Shown piece after piece: positions 1-9,036 of a stretch of DNA of 64,000 nucleotides. Each line of letters begins with the position of its first letter. Position 1 is the stretch's first letter. The DNA comes from Lysobacterales bacterium (GTDB lineage Bacteria; Pseudomonadota; Gammaproteobacteria; Xanthomonadales; Wenzhouxiangellaceae): positions 248,001 through 312,000 of the forward strand of contig PBLG01000046.1 of the NCBI GenBank assembly GCA_002722315.1. The letters are read 5' to 3'. The notes beneath the pieces are model-generated. The model had not been told where the DNA came from, searched no databases, and saw nothing but the letters and a program-made list of their open reading frames with translations. The position numbers and the translations under genes are program-made.

Positions 1-140
1 GCGATCAGGCGCTTGAACTTCGCCGAGCCGGTGACGTTGGTACGCTCGCCTACGTTGACGAAGCCCAGATCCGGCGTGATCGTCAGCGGCTCCAGGCCGC
101 TCAAGCGCGTGTATCGTATCTGTTCCTGGCGTTGACTCAT
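1..140 (-). CDS. metH: Methionine synthase, C-terminal part (partial, runs off the window)
   Basis: The reverse strand from 140 reads [19 protein letters not shown] followed by [16 protein letters not shown], the start of the pterin (methyltetrahydrofolate)-binding domain of cobalamin-dependent methionine synthase. Only about 46 codons lie in the window and the ORF track misses them. The start has its own ATG about 200 bp after the stop of the homocysteine-binding half. MetH is therefore encoded as two polypeptides: Hcy methyltransferase, then folate/B12/reactivation domains. Split MetH is known from Xanthomonadales relatives, so this is probably not a damaged gene. The cobalamin and SAM-reactivation domains should lie outside the window; that is inference. 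Confidence 0.9.
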   Translation of the reverse strand, partial: MSQRQEQIRYTRLSGLEPLTITPDLGFVNVGERTNVTGSAKFKRLI

Positions 141-186
141 GTATTCCTCGTGTTACCGAATTTCAATTCGGAATTTTGAAAACGTT

Positions 187-308
187 TGCCGCGGATTGGC
201 GCGGATGGACGCGGATGAAATGCAATTGAAAACAGACATAAAAGGAAGCCTTTGGCCTTTTCCGGTCTTGCGGCCTTCATCCGCGTTCATCTGCGCAGAT
301 CCGCGGCA
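187..308. repeat. Inverted repeat of GCGGATG-type tandem units between the two metH halves
   Basis: Two arms of about 33 bases, 187-219 and 276-308, match in inverted orientation at about 29 of 33 positions. Each arm holds imperfect 10-11 base units resembling GCGGATGGAC. The loop is about 56 bases. It fills most of the 199 bp gap between metH halves and could fold as a long hairpin in the transcript. Similar GCGGATG/TCCGCGT elements are seen in intergenic regions of other bacteria, without a known mechanism. Confidence 0.85.
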
Positions 309-339
309 GAAAGCCACTTGTCCGCGGCCGAAATTATCT

Positions 340-1380
340 TCAGGCCGCCTTGCGTTCCTTCGGCTTGCGCGGCTGGAAGGGTTCGATCGCCTTGCCGATG
401 GCTTCCAGGTGCGCCGGGGTGGTGCCGCAGCAGCCGCCGATGATGTTGACCAGGCCGTCCTCGGCGTAGGTCTTGACGATCTCGGCCATTTCTTCCGGGC
501 TCTGGTCGTATTCGCCGAACTCGTTCGGCAGACCGGCGTTGGGATGCGCGGTAACCAGGCACTCGGCGACCCTGGACAGATCCTCGATGTGCTTCTTGAG
601 CTGGTCGGCGCCAAGGGCACAGTTGAAGCCGACGCCGGTCGGGCTTGCGTGGCGGACCGAGTAATAGAAAGCTTCGGGCGTCTGGCCCGACAGCGTGCGT
701 CCGCTGGCGTCGGTGATCGTTCCGGAAATCAGCACCGGCCAGCGTTCGCCGCGGCGGTCGAATTCTTCTTCGATGGCGAAGATGGCGGCCTTGGCGTTCA
801 GCGTGTCGAATATGGTCTCGACCATCAGCAGATCCGCGCCGCCGTCCAGAAGCCCGCGTACCGCCTCGGTATAGGTTCCGACCAGGTCGTCGAACGTGAC
901 CTTGCGATAACCGGGGCTGGAAACGTCCGGCGAGATCGAAGCGGTCTGGTTGGTCGGTCCGATCGTGCCGACGACGAAGCGCGGCCTGTCCGGCGTTTCC
1001 GCCTCGATTTCGTCGCAGGCCTCGCGGGCAATCTTCGCGGCCTCGAAATTGATCTCCTCGGAGACTTCCTCCAGCGAATAGTCGGCCTGGCTGATCCTGT
1101 TGGCGTTGAACGTGTTGGTCTCGACCAGGTCGCAGCCGACCGCCATGAAATCCTTGTGGATCTTCTTGATCAGGTCGGGCCGGGTCAGCGTCAGAAGGTC
1201 GTTGTTGCCCTTGAGGTCGTCTTCATGATCGGCGAATCGCTCGCCGCGAAAATCTTCCTCGTCGAGCTTCTCGCCCTGGATCATGGTGCCCATGGCGCCG
1301 TCGAGCAAGAGGATACGGTTGTCCAGCGCGTCGAACATCTTTTCCACGCGCTCCGGGTTGTGCCATTTGAGATGATTCAT
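340..1380 (-). CDS. metH: Methionine synthase, homocysteine-binding (N-terminal) part
   Basis: Encodes 346 residues starting [16 protein letters not shown]. This is the homocysteine S-methyltransferase barrel of MetH, with [11 protein letters not shown] near the N-terminus, [19 protein letters not shown], and the zinc ligands as [11 protein letters not shown] and [13 protein letters not shown]. It ends after the Hcy domain where full-length MetH would continue into the pterin-binding domain; that part is the next gene downstream (1-140). The start is chosen at 1380 because the family begins there and it overlaps the upstream regulator stop (ATGA), implying translational coupling. The longer ORF-track start lies inside the regulator. 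It acts in the cytoplasm in methionine regeneration. Transcription is likely from the regulated promoter at 2345-2373. Confidence 0.95.
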   Translation of the reverse strand: MNHLKWHNPERVEKMFDALDNRILLLDGAMGTMIQGEKLDEEDFRGERFADHEDDLKGNNDLLTLTRPDLIKKIHKDFMAVGCDLVETNTFNANRISQADYSLEEVSEEINFEAAKIAREACDEIEAETPDRPRFVVGTIGPTNQTASISPDVSSPGYRKVTFDDLVGTYTEAVRGLLDGGADLLMVETIFDTLNAKAAIFAIEEEFDRRGERWPVLISGTITDASGRTLSGQTPEAFYYSVRHASPTGVGFNCALGADQLKKHIEDLSRVAECLVTAHPNAGLPNEFGEYDQSPEEMAEIVKTYAEDGLVNIIGGCCGTTPAHLEAIGKAIEPFQPRKPKERKAA

Positions 1381-2306
1381 GTCTGCCTTGCTAGTAACGT
1401 GATGATTTCGAAGTTCGGGGGTTTCTTTTCCACCGACGTGATTTCGCAGAAGTCGATTTCGAGTCCGGTCGCCGAGACCAGCTCCGCGAGCTGGGCGGGC
1501 GCAAACCCGCGGTTGACGTGCCCGTAGGCCTCGACCTGCGCGGTGTGGCGGTGACGCGCCAGCGTTGCGGCAATCAGTCGGCCGCCGTCGGCGACCACCC
1601 TGGCCGCCTCGGCCACGACCCGCCCGGGCGTCTTGCTGTAGGTGAGCGCATGCAGCAGCAACACCGTGTCGAAACTGCCGTCGTCGAAGGGCAGGGCGTG
1701 CATGTCGCCGTGGTGGAAGCGGACGTTGTCGAAGTCGGCAACGCGCTTCTGGCCGGCTTCGACCACCCTGGGCGAGACGTCGATGCAATCTATTGACTCG
1801 GCCCGCGAATGGAGCAGTTCGCCGATTACCCCGTCGCCTGAAGCGATGTCCAGGACACGGCCCGGCGATACCAACTGCACGATCGCCCGGGCGGTCGCTT
1901 CCCAGGTCCGGCCGGGTGAATAATGGCGCTCCATGTCCCCGGCGACGGCGTCGGGCCAGTGTTTGCCGGAGGCGCGCTCGGCCATGACATCGGGCAGGCG
2001 CTCGGCGTCGGCCTGCACCTGCGGATCGTCCAGGCGAGCGCGAAGCATTCGCCAGAACTGGGAGATCTCGCACGCCTGATCGCCGGTCATCGAGCGGTAA
2101 TAGACCGAAACGCCTTCGCGCCGGTCGGCGACCAGGCCCGCTTCGCGCAGCCGGGCAAGGTGGGTCGACACGCGCGGCTGCGCCAGGCGCGTGATTCGCG
2201 CCAGCTCGGCAACGGTCAGTTCCTCGATGTCCAGAAGCGCCAGGAGTCGCAGGCGGGTGGCATCACCCAACAGGCTGCAGTGGCGCCCGATCAGCTCGAG
2301 CTCGAT
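1377..2306 (-). CDS. ArsR-family regulator fused to a SAM methyltransferase domain (SahR-like)
   Basis: The N-terminal winged helix contains [13 protein letters not shown] and [20 protein letters not shown], typical of ArsR repressors. From about residue 150 there is a class I methyltransferase fold with [15 protein letters not shown] (motif I), [11 protein letters not shown] and a post-motif [11 protein letters not shown]. This ArsR-methyltransferase architecture matches SahR, which controls S-adenosylhomocysteine and methionine genes and probably senses SAH or SAM. The gene sits directly upstream of metH with an ATGA overlap. The start is uncertain. The ORF-track start is a TTG at 2270 with no ribosome-binding site and would cut off the conserved residues before LGDATR. 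An AAAAGGA motif at about 2314-2320 points to an in-frame ATC (2306) or ATT (2312). I used 2306. Confidence 0.8.
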   Translation of the reverse strand: MELELIGRHCSLLGDATRLRLLALLDIEELTVAELARITRLAQPRVSTHLARLREAGLVADRREGVSVYYRSMTGDQACEISQFWRMLRARLDDPQVQADAERLPDVMAERASGKHWPDAVAGDMERHYSPGRTWEATARAIVQLVSPGRVLDIASGDGVIGELLHSRAESIDCIDVSPRVVEAGQKRVADFDNVRFHHGDMHALPFDDGSFDTVLLLHALTYSKTPGRVVAEAARVVADGGRLIAATLARHRHTAQVEAYGHVNRGFAPAQLAELVSATGLEIDFCEITSVEKKPPNFEIITLLARQT

Positions 2307-2310
2307 AACA

Positions 2311-2338
2311 ATATCCTTTTATCTCGATTGAAAGATAT
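2311..2338 (-). promoter_or_regulatory. 28 bp imperfect palindrome, probable autoregulatory operator
   Basis: The sequence has the form ATATC-n-TT-nn-ATC-nn-GAT-nn-AA-n-GATAT, with 10 of 14 base pairs symmetric. It lies immediately downstream of the -10 element, over the expected transcription start, where a bound repressor would block initiation. It also contains the ribosome-binding site of the ArsR gene. Binding by the adjacent ArsR/SahR-like protein is inferred. Confidence 0.7.
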
Positions 2339-2344
2339 TTAAAC

Positions 2345-2373
2345 AGGATAGCGGTCTGACGGCTATTTTTCAA
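2345..2373 (-). promoter_or_regulatory. Sigma70-type promoter for the ArsR-metH operon
   Basis: On the minus strand TTGAAA (2373-2368) is followed after exactly 17 bases by TATCCT (2350-2345). The palindrome at 2311-2338 begins within about 7 bases downstream of the -10. Confidence 0.65.
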
Positions 2374-2424
2374 GCTTGCAGGCGATTGCTGCGGGAGTGG
2401 GTGAGCGCGCTCGCGCCGGCAGGC

Positions 2425-3192
2425 TCAGCCGGCGTCCTTCCAGCGCCTGATGACGCCGAAAACCGCCGAGGGCGAATCGGCCCGACCCGGCTCGCGTCGC
2501 TGTGCCGCCGAGATTACGGCCCGATCGCGCGTACGCATGAACGGGTTGAAGGACTTTTCGGCTCCAATCGTGCTCGGCAGCGTTACCCGATCATGCTTGC
2601 GCAACTCGGCAACCTGTTCGCAGCGTTCGGCCAGCGCCGGATTCTCCGGCTCCACCTTGCGCGCGAAGCTGCAGTTCGATTCGGTGTATTCGTGGGCGCA
2701 GTAGACCCGGGTCGAGTCGGGCAGGGCGGCGAACTTGTCGATCGAATCCTGCATCTGCGCCGGTGTACCTTCGAACAGGCGCCCGCAGCCGGCCGAAAAC
2801 AGCGTATCCCCGCAAAAAAGCAGGCCGTGGCCGTGGAAAGCAATGTGGCTGGTGGTGTGGCCGGGCGTTTCAAGCACACTGAAGGCCAGGTCGAGTTCGT
2901 CGATGGCGACCGAATCGCCTTCGCCGACCAGACGCAGGCTTCGCGGCATCCGCGGGTCGTCGGGGCCCCAGGCGGGCGCCGGGTGTAGCGCGCGGATCTC
3001 GTCGACACCCCCGACGTGATCGTGGTGGTGATGCGTCAGCAGAAGCCCCGCGAGCCGGAGTTGATGACGATCCAGGAACGCCAGCGTCCCGGAAGATTCG
3101 CCCGGATCCACGATCACACAGTGCCGGCCGTCGTGAACAGCCCAGATATAATTGTCGCTGAACGCCTTGATTGCCTCGATCTGGATGGTCAC
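2425..3192 (-). CDS. gloB: Hydroxyacylglutathione hydrolase (glyoxalase II)
   Basis: Encodes 255 residues. Hydrolyses S-D-lactoylglutathione to D-lactate and glutathione in methylglyoxal detoxification. The metallo-beta-lactamase metal motif is intact as LLTHHHHDHVGG. ETPGHTTSHIAF, FCGDTLFSAGCGRLFEG and VYCAHEYTESNCSFA supply the other ligands and the glutathione-site region typical of GloB. The start is a GTG at 3192 (VTIQIEAI) preceded by AGGAGG at ideal spacing; the longer ORF-track start lacks such a site. It is divergent from the methyltransferase/rnhA genes, an arrangement like E. coli gloB-yafS-rnhA-dnaQ. Confidence 0.95.
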   Translation of the reverse strand: MTIQIEAIKAFSDNYIWAVHDGRHCVIVDPGESSGTLAFLDRHQLRLAGLLLTHHHHDHVGGVDEIRALHPAPAWGPDDPRMPRSLRLVGEGDSVAIDELDLAFSVLETPGHTTSHIAFHGHGLLFCGDTLFSAGCGRLFEGTPAQMQDSIDKFAALPDSTRVYCAHEYTESNCSFARKVEPENPALAERCEQVAELRKHDRVTLPSTIGAEKSFNPFMRTRDRAVISAAQRREPGRADSPSAVFGVIRRWKDAG

Positions 3193-3260
3193 TGCAGCCC
3201 TCCTGGCGAAAATATGCAAATCTTGGCCTTGAATTGTACCGACCGCAACGGAATGCCTGA

Positions 3261-3860
3261 ATGATCGCTGGATTCGCCAGACTTCAGAACGCCGAGAACG
3301 CGCTGGTGCCGCGGTTGATTTCCGACGCCGGCGTTGACTGGCTGGTCGAATGCGCGCCGGCGGCCAGTCCGTCGCCGGCGATTCGGGCGCCGCGGCACAG
3401 AATGCTCCAGGATGCGGGCGGATGGGTCTGGCCGTGCCGCCTGCAGGCCGACCTGCTTCCGTTTGCCAGCGACAGCCTGCCGGCCGTCGTGCTGCGCCAC
3501 CTGTTCTGGCTCGATTCCGGCAATGCGCTGCTGGCCGAGAGCATTCGCTGCCTCAAGCCGGGCGGTCTGCTGGTGTCGATCTCGGCCAATCCGTGGCACC
3601 GGTGCAGTTGGCAGGAGTTGGGGCGCAACACGCTGCAGCTTCCCGCCTGGCCGAGGTTCCTGATGCAGCATGCGCGCCATCAGTTGTTGCTGCAATACCC
3701 CGCGCGCCAGCAATGGCGTGGATTCATTCCCGGCGTGGCGCCGCTGCTGGTGGTCGTGGCCCGCAAACCGCCGCGTGCGGCGCCCGTCGAGCGGCTTCGG
3801 ATGCGACGGGCTGTGCGCTCGCACGGCCGCGCCGTGCCCACGAGCTGTCGCGCGGCGTGA
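3261..3860 (+). CDS. YafS-like class I SAM-dependent methyltransferase-fold protein
   Basis: A 199-residue protein. The segment [22 protein letters not shown] and the following [18 protein letters not shown] match the second half of the Methyltransf_11 fold. The glycine-rich SAM-binding motif I expected near the N-terminus is not recognisable ([15 protein letters not shown] in its place), so catalytic activity is doubtful. The C-terminus is rich in arginine. Position between gloB and rnhA matches E. coli yafS. The stop overlaps the rnhA GTG start. Substrate unknown. Confidence 0.75.
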   Translation: MIAGFARLQNAENALVPRLISDAGVDWLVECAPAASPSPAIRAPRHRMLQDAGGWVWPCRLQADLLPFASDSLPAVVLRHLFWLDSGNALLAESIRCLKPGGLLVSISANPWHRCSWQELGRNTLQLPAWPRFLMQHARHQLLLQYPARQQWRGFIPGVAPLLVVVARKPPRAAPVERLRMRRAVRSHGRAVPTSCRAA

Positions 3861-4294
3861 GTTCCGGAACTGTAGAAATCTGGACCGATGGCGCCTGTCG
3901 CGGCAATCCCGGACCGGGCGGCTGGGGCGCGGTGCTTCGCTTCAACGGCAGCGAGAAGGAGCTTTCCGGCGGCGAGCGGGAGACGACCAACAACCGGATG
4001 GAGCTGATGGCGGCGATTCAGGCGCTGGAAACGCTCAAGCGACCATGCCGCGTTCACCTGACGACGGATTCGAATTACGTTCGCCAGGGAATCACTGAAT
4101 GGCTCCCGCGCTGGCGCGCCAACGGCTGGCGCACGGCCGCACGCAAGCCGGTCAAGAACGCCGACCTCTGGCAGCGCCTGGCGGATGCCGCCGAACGGCA
4201 CGAGGTCAAGTGGTCGTGGGTCCGGGGGCACTCCGGTCACCCGGAGAACGAGCGCGCCGACGGCCTGGCGACCGCGGCCGCGGCCCGCTTCTGA
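3857..4294 (+). CDS. rnhA: Ribonuclease HI
   Basis: Encodes 145 residues, the usual RNase HI length. It removes RNA from RNA-DNA hybrids. The carboxylate catalytic residues are visible: D in [19 protein letters not shown] in [14 protein letters not shown] in [12 protein letters not shown] and D in ENERADGLA. The W-rich basic handle region ([16 protein letters not shown]) is present. The start is the GTG at 3857, overlapping the stop of the yafS-like gene (GTGA); the ORF-track start is too far upstream. Followed after 63 bp by dnaQ, as in E. coli. Confidence 0.96.
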   Translation: MSSGTVEIWTDGACRGNPGPGGWGAVLRFNGSEKELSGGERETTNNRMELMAAIQALETLKRPCRVHLTTDSNYVRQGITEWLPRWRANGWRTAARKPVKNADLWQRLADAAERHEVKWSWVRGHSGHPENERADGLATAAAARF

Positions 4295-4357
4295 ACGCCG
4301 CCCGCTCGTCCGCGCAACCGTCGGGCAGGCCGTGAAGACATTCGAGAGGATAATTTG

Positions 4358-5098
4358 ATGCGCCAGATCGTGCTGGATACCGAAACCACCGGCCTCGAAC
4401 CCGAAGAGGGGCACCGGATCATCGAGATCGGATGCCTGGAACTGATCGACCGCCGGCTTTCCGGACGCCAGTTTCACCGCTACATAAACCCGGAGCGCCC
4501 GGTGGAATCCGACGCGCTGGGCGTGCATGGACTCAGCGATGATTTTCTCGCCGACAAGCCGAGATTCGAGGAGATCGCCGAGGAGTTCATGGACTTCATC
4601 CGCGGCGCCGAACTGCTGATTCACAACGCATCGTTCGACGTCGGCTTTCTCGACAGCGAACTTGCCCGCCTTGAAGGCGCGCCCAGAGTGACCGAGATGG
4701 CCGAGGTCCTGGATACGCTGACGCTGGCGCGCGAGTTGCACCCGGGCCAGCGCAACAGCCTGGATGCGCTGTGCCGGCGCTACGAGGTGGACAATTCCAA
4801 TCGTTCGCTGCACGGGGCGCTGCTGGATTCGGAACTGCTGGCCGAGGTCTACCTGCTGATGACCGGCGGCCAGGTTGCGCTGGGACTGGATCTCGATGGC
4901 GGCGCGACCCCCGTGGCGGATCCTTCGGTGCCCGCATTCGACGCCAGTCGGCTCGTGCGCAAGCTGGCCGGGGACGCCGAAATCCAGGCGCACCGCGCCC
5001 TGCTCGACAAGATCGGCAAGGCTGCAGGAGACGGCGGTTGCTTGTGGGACAGGCTTGAAGCGGCCGGCGAAGCCGCCCCGGCTTCGAAACAGAGTTGA
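4358..5098 (+). CDS. dnaQ: DNA polymerase III epsilon subunit (3'-5' proofreading exonuclease)
   Basis: Encodes 246 residues. The DEDDh exonuclease motifs are intact: IVLDTETTGLEP (Exo I), HNASFDVGFLDSE (Exo II) and HGALLDSELLAEVY (Exo III with its histidine). The C-terminal tail is the region that contacts the polymerase alpha subunit in E. coli. The ATG at 4358 is preferred over the in-frame TTG directly before it; a GAGAGGA stretch lies upstream. The miaA start follows within 10 bases, so the two are probably cotranscribed. Confidence 0.96.
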   Translation: MRQIVLDTETTGLEPEEGHRIIEIGCLELIDRRLSGRQFHRYINPERPVESDALGVHGLSDDFLADKPRFEEIAEEFMDFIRGAELLIHNASFDVGFLDSELARLEGAPRVTEMAEVLDTLTLARELHPGQRNSLDALCRRYEVDNSNRSLHGALLDSELLAEVYLLMTGGQVALGLDLDGGATPVADPSVPAFDASRLVRKLAGDAEIQAHRALLDKIGKAAGDGGCLWDRLEAAGEAAPASKQS

Positions 5099-5105
5099 GA
5101 TTCCA

Positions 5106-6077
5106 TTGACACGGCAGCAGGCTTCCCGGTCGACCTTGCCGCCGTCGGTGGTCATCTGCGGCCCCACCGCGGCCGGAAAGACCGAGATCGCACTCGAAAT
5201 CGCCCGTCGATTGCCGGTCAGGCTGATCAGTGCCGACTCGGTGCAGGTCTATCGTGGCATGGACATCGGCACGGCAAAACCCGACGCGAGAACGCTGGCG
5301 GAATTTCCGCACGCGCTGATCGACATACGCGACCCGGAGGAGGGGTACTCGGCGGCCGAATTCGCCGACGATGCGGGCGCCGAAATGGCTTCGGCGTGGT
5401 CCGGGGGTGCGTTGCCGGTGGTCGTCGGCGGCACCGCGCTCTACCTTCGCGCTCTGCGCTACGGACTTGACGCGATGCCGTCGGCCGATGCGGCGCTTCG
5501 GCAGCGTATTGCCGACGAGGCCGAGGCGGTTGGGTGGCCCGCGATGCACGGACGGCTGGCGAAGCTCGATCCGCAGTCGGGCCGACGCATCCGGGTCAGC
5601 GATCCGCAGCGGATTCAGCGGGCGCTGGAGATCTGCCTGGCAAGCGGCCGCCCGGCCAGCAGCTTCCACCGGGGGCGGGGGCCCGATCGCCTGGTGGACA
5701 GCCTGTTTCTGGTGGTGTCGCCGGCGGATCGCGACCAGTTGCACAACCGGATCGAGGCCCGCTGGTCTCGAATGCTGGAGCTCGGGCTCGTCGACGAGGT
5801 CGAGCGCTTGCTGAAGCGTCCGGGCCTGTCGCGCAGATCGATGGCGTTGCGCGCGGTGGGCTACCGCCAGACCCTCGGCTATCTCGATGGCGCCCTGGCC
5901 CGGGAGGACCTGGTAGACCGGGCCAGCGCCGCGACGCGCCAGTTGGCCAAGCGCCAGCTGACCGCGTTCCGAAAATGGACGGGAGGAATGTGGTATGACC
6001 CGTTGAATATTCGAACAATCGACCGCATAATCAAGCGGGTAAGCAGGTTCGGTGCGGCGAAGGGGATCGCACCATGA
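5106..6077 (+). CDS. miaA: tRNA dimethylallyltransferase
   Basis: Encodes 323 residues from a TTG start close behind dnaQ. Adds a dimethylallyl group to A37 of tRNAs reading UNN codons. Motifs are ICGPTAAGKTEIALEI (P-loop), LISADSVQVYRGMDIGTAKP (substrate tRNA/DMAPP region), PVVVGGTALYLRAL and, near the end, ATRQLAKRQLTAFRKW. The ORF-track start lies within dnaQ and is too early. The gene is followed by hfq after about 156 bp, the conserved miaA-hfq-hflX order. The TTG start is inferred from position; a start slightly further in cannot be excluded. Confidence 0.94.
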   Translation: MTRQQASRSTLPPSVVICGPTAAGKTEIALEIARRLPVRLISADSVQVYRGMDIGTAKPDARTLAEFPHALIDIRDPEEGYSAAEFADDAGAEMASAWSGGALPVVVGGTALYLRALRYGLDAMPSADAALRQRIADEAEAVGWPAMHGRLAKLDPQSGRRIRVSDPQRIQRALEICLASGRPASSFHRGRGPDRLVDSLFLVVSPADRDQLHNRIEARWSRMLELGLVDEVERLLKRPGLSRRSMALRAVGYRQTLGYLDGALAREDLVDRASAATRQLAKRQLTAFRKWTGGMWYDPLNIRTIDRIIKRVSRFGAAKGIAP

Positions 6078-6233
6078 GCAAATTCGAATATGGGGCGAGG
6101 GGCCGGCGATCGAATCGAGCCGGGTCGGACACCGGGCACTCTCGGAACAGTCCGTCGTCGGCCGCCAGTCGGATGATCAGCAAGGCATTCACGACAGACC
6201 CGCGATAATCAGGGCAACCAAGGAGAACTACAA

Positions 6234-6479
6234 ATGTCAGGCAAGGGTCAATCACTTCAGGATCCGTATCTCAATGCGCTGCGCAAGGAGCGCGTTCCGG
6301 TATCGGTATTCCTGGTCAACGGGATCAAGCTGCAGGGGCAGATCGAGTCGTTCGACAACTTCGTCGTGCTGCTGAAGAATTCGGTTAGCCAGATGATCTA
6401 CAAGCACGCCATTTCCACCGTGGTCCCGGCGCGCAACGTCCGCATCGCGCCGCCTCAGGAAGATCAAGACGCCGATTGA
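6234..6479 (+). CDS. hfq: RNA chaperone Hfq
   Basis: An 81-residue Sm-like protein beginning [19 protein letters not shown]. The proximal-face residues QDPYLN, the Sm1 region [19 protein letters not shown] and the Sm2 YKHAIST signature are all present. The C-terminal tail is short and acidic (PPQEDQDAD), shorter than in E. coli. AAGGAG lies 8-9 bases before the ATG. It overlaps the hflX start by 4 bases (TTGA). Functions as a hexamer pairing sRNAs with mRNAs, so a trans-acting sRNA candidate in this window (14.7-14.86 kb) would be a plausible client. Confidence 0.98.
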   Translation: MSGKGQSLQDPYLNALRKERVPVSVFLVNGIKLQGQIESFDNFVVLLKNSVSQMIYKHAISTVVPARNVRIAPPQEDQDAD

Positions 6480-7786
6480 CCCAGCCAAAGCCCAAGTCCG
6501 CCGCCCTCAGCGAGACAACCCGCGCCGTTCTCGTGCAGCCGGAGCTCGGAGGGCCCACGGCCGCCCGGGAAATAGAGGAATTCGAATCGCTTGCGCACGC
6601 CGCCGGCTGCGTCTCGTTGGGCGTCATCCGGGCGCCTCGTGCTCACGCCGACGCCAGGACCCTGGTCGGCAGCGGGAAGGTGGAGGAAATTGCCCAGGCC
6701 GTGCGCGACGGCGAGGCCTCCATCGTGCTGTTCAATCACCGGCTATCTCCGGTGCAGGAGCGCAATCTGAGCCGCGAACTCTGCGTTCCGGTGCTGGACA
6801 GAACGACGCTGATCCTCGATATCTTCGCCCAGCGGGCCCGATCCCACGAAGGCAAGCTGCAGGTCGAACTGGCCCAGTTGCAGCACTTGTCGACGCGGCT
6901 GGTCCGGGGCTGGACCCACCTGGAGCGGCAGCGCGGCGGTATCGGGATGCGGGGTCCGGGCGAGACCCAGCTCGAGACCGACCGCCGGTTGCTGGCCGGT
7001 CGGATAAGGCAACTCAACAGCCGGCTCGACCGTCTGGAACGACACCGTGCGCGTGGTCGCAAGGCGCGTGAGCGGGGCACTTTGCCGCTGGTTGCCCTGG
7101 TCGGGTACACCAACGCAGGCAAGTCGACGCTGTTCAATCGGATCACCGACGCCGACGTGGTCGTGCGCGACCAGCTGTTCGCAACCCTCGATCCCACCGT
7201 TCGGAAAATCCGGACCGAGCGGGGCGGCGAGGTGCTCGCAAGCGATACGGTCGGTTTCATCCAGGATCTGCCGCATGAACTGGTGGCCGCATTCAAGGCG
7301 ACGCTGGAGGAAACGCTTTCGGCATCGCTGGTCGTCCAGGTCGTGGATGCATCGGATCCGGAGCGCGGCGCGCACAGCGCCACGGTTGAGCAGGTCCTTT
7401 CGGACATCGGCGCGGCGGAATTGCCGAGGCTGACGGTTTACAACAAGATCGACCTCGTCGAAGGCAGTGCCGGTATCGAGCGCGACGAGCACGGACAGGT
7501 GATCCGGGTGTGGGTATCGGCCCGTACCGGAGAAGGCCTGGGCCTGTTGCTCGACGCGATCGGCGAGCGCATCGGACAGGGCAGGATTCAGGCCGAGGTG
7601 CAGCTGCCTGCGGGTCTGCAAAAGCTCAGGTCGCAGCTCTACAAGCTGGGGGCGATTCAATCGGAATCGGTGGAAGACGACGGCTCGAGTCTGCTTCGGC
7701 TCGATCTCACCCTTCGCGACGCCCGGGAGCTCGAGCGAATGGGTGGTGCCGGGGGCACGTGGATTCACCAACACCTGCTAAAATGA
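6476..7786 (+). CDS. hflX: GTPase HflX (ribosome splitting/rescue)
   Basis: Encodes 436 residues from a TTG overlapping the hfq stop. The N-terminal HflX domain has [13 protein letters not shown] and the linker [18 protein letters not shown]. The G domain contains [16 protein letters not shown] (G1), [18 protein letters not shown] (G3) and TVYNKIDL (G4). HflX binds the 50S subunit and splits stalled or heat-damaged 70S ribosomes. It lies in the conserved hfq-hflX-hflK-hflC cluster. A 92 bp gap precedes hflK. Confidence 0.96.
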   Translation: MTQPKPKSAALSETTRAVLVQPELGGPTAAREIEEFESLAHAAGCVSLGVIRAPRAHADARTLVGSGKVEEIAQAVRDGEASIVLFNHRLSPVQERNLSRELCVPVLDRTTLILDIFAQRARSHEGKLQVELAQLQHLSTRLVRGWTHLERQRGGIGMRGPGETQLETDRRLLAGRIRQLNSRLDRLERHRARGRKARERGTLPLVALVGYTNAGKSTLFNRITDADVVVRDQLFATLDPTVRKIRTERGGEVLASDTVGFIQDLPHELVAAFKATLEETLSASLVVQVVDASDPERGAHSATVEQVLSDIGAAELPRLTVYNKIDLVEGSAGIERDEHGQVIRVWVSARTGEGLGLLLDAIGERIGQGRIQAEVQLPAGLQKLRSQLYKLGAIQSESVEDDGSSLLRLDLTLRDARELERMGGAGGTWIHQHLLK

Positions 7787-7878
7787 ATTTTTTGCCGGCT
7801 GCTGCGATCGGAGCGTTCTACGCGCCCCTGGTCGAAGGTTGCAGTCGCGCTGGCGCATGTAACGTTACGGAGAACCAA

Positions 7879-9033
7879 ATGCCCTGGAATGAGCCCGGAC
7901 GCGGTGGTGGAAACGGAAAGGATCCCTGGAAGGGGGGCGGGCAGCAACCGCCTGACCTCGATGAGGTATTCGCCAACGTCCAGAAACGCCTGAAGAAGAT
8001 CATGGGCGGTGGAGGAGATGACGACGGCGGCAGTTCGCAGGGTCCGGGCAGCGGCCCCGGGATGGGCGCCATCATTGCCCTGGTGCTGGTGCTGGCCGGC
8101 ATCTGGACGGCCTGGAATTCGGTCCACATCATCGATGAGTCGGAACGCGGCGTCGTTCTGAGGTTCGGGGAATACACCCGGACGATGATGCCCGGCTTGC
8201 GATTCACTTTTCCCGCGCCTGTCGAAACCATCGAGAAGGTCAACGTCGCAGAGGTTCGTTCGCAGGAAAACCAGGCGCGAATGCTGACCAGCGACGAGAA
8301 CCTGATCGAGCTCGGTTTTGCGGTCCAGTATCGCGTGCTCGATCCGGCCAACTTCCTGTTCGAGGTAGAGCAACCGGAGGTCACCCTGGCGGAGGCGTCG
8401 GATAGCGCGATCCGCGAGGTCGTGGGCACCAACCAGATGGACTTCATCCTGGAGCAGGGTCGCGGCGAGATTGCCAGCGCCGCCCGCGAACTGCTGCAGC
8501 AAATCGTCGAGCGTTACGACGCCGGAATCGAAATCCTTTCGTTCAACCTCCAGCAGGTCCGCCCGCCGAACCAGGTGCAGGCCGCGTTCGACGACGTGGT
8601 GCGAGCGCGCGAAGACCAGGTGCGTTTCGCAAACGAAGCTCAGGCCTACGCCAACCAGGTCATCCCCGAAGCGCGAGGTCGTTCCGCGCGCATCATGGAA
8701 GAAGCGCAGGGTTACCGGGACTCGGTGATCGCACGGGCCGAAGGTGAGGCAGACCGGTTCGTAGCGGTATACGAGGAGTACGCCAAGGCTCCGGAAGTCA
8801 CACGCCAGCGCCTGTATCTCCAGGAACTCGAGGACCTCTATTCGAACACGCCGAAGGTACTGATCGACGCGGATTCGTCCAACAACCTGCTGTATCTCCC
8901 CCTGGACAGGCTTGGGGCTTCCGGCGGCACGCGAAGCATGCCACCGCCCCCGCTGATGTCGGCCGGAGAACGTGAAGGCCAGAACAGCACCGCGACGCAG
9001 ACCAGAACCCGGACCGGCCGGGAAGGACGCTAG
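7879..9033 (+). CDS. hflK: HflK, FtsH-protease modulator (SPFH/prohibitin family)
   Basis: Encodes 384 residues. The N-terminal cytoplasmic part is Gly/Trp/Pro rich (MPWNEPGRGGGNGKDPW), as in other HflK. A single membrane helix follows at about 75-95 (IIALVLVLAGIWTAW). The SPFH domain starts at ERGVVLRFGEYTR, followed by long helices (RAREDQVRFANEAQAYANQV). The ATG at 7879 has GGAG upstream; the ORF-track start lies inside hflX. With HflC it forms a large membrane assembly around FtsH. HflC starts 3 bases after the stop. Confidence 0.96.
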   Translation: MPWNEPGRGGGNGKDPWKGGGQQPPDLDEVFANVQKRLKKIMGGGGDDDGGSSQGPGSGPGMGAIIALVLVLAGIWTAWNSVHIIDESERGVVLRFGEYTRTMMPGLRFTFPAPVETIEKVNVAEVRSQENQARMLTSDENLIELGFAVQYRVLDPANFLFEVEQPEVTLAEASDSAIREVVGTNQMDFILEQGRGEIASAARELLQQIVERYDAGIEILSFNLQQVRPPNQVQAAFDDVVRAREDQVRFANEAQAYANQVIPEARGRSARIMEEAQGYRDSVIARAEGEADRFVAVYEEYAKAPEVTRQRLYLQELEDLYSNTPKVLIDADSSNNLLYLPLDRLGASGGTRSMPPPPLMSAGEREGQNSTATQTRTRTGREGR

Positions 9034-9036
9034 ACC

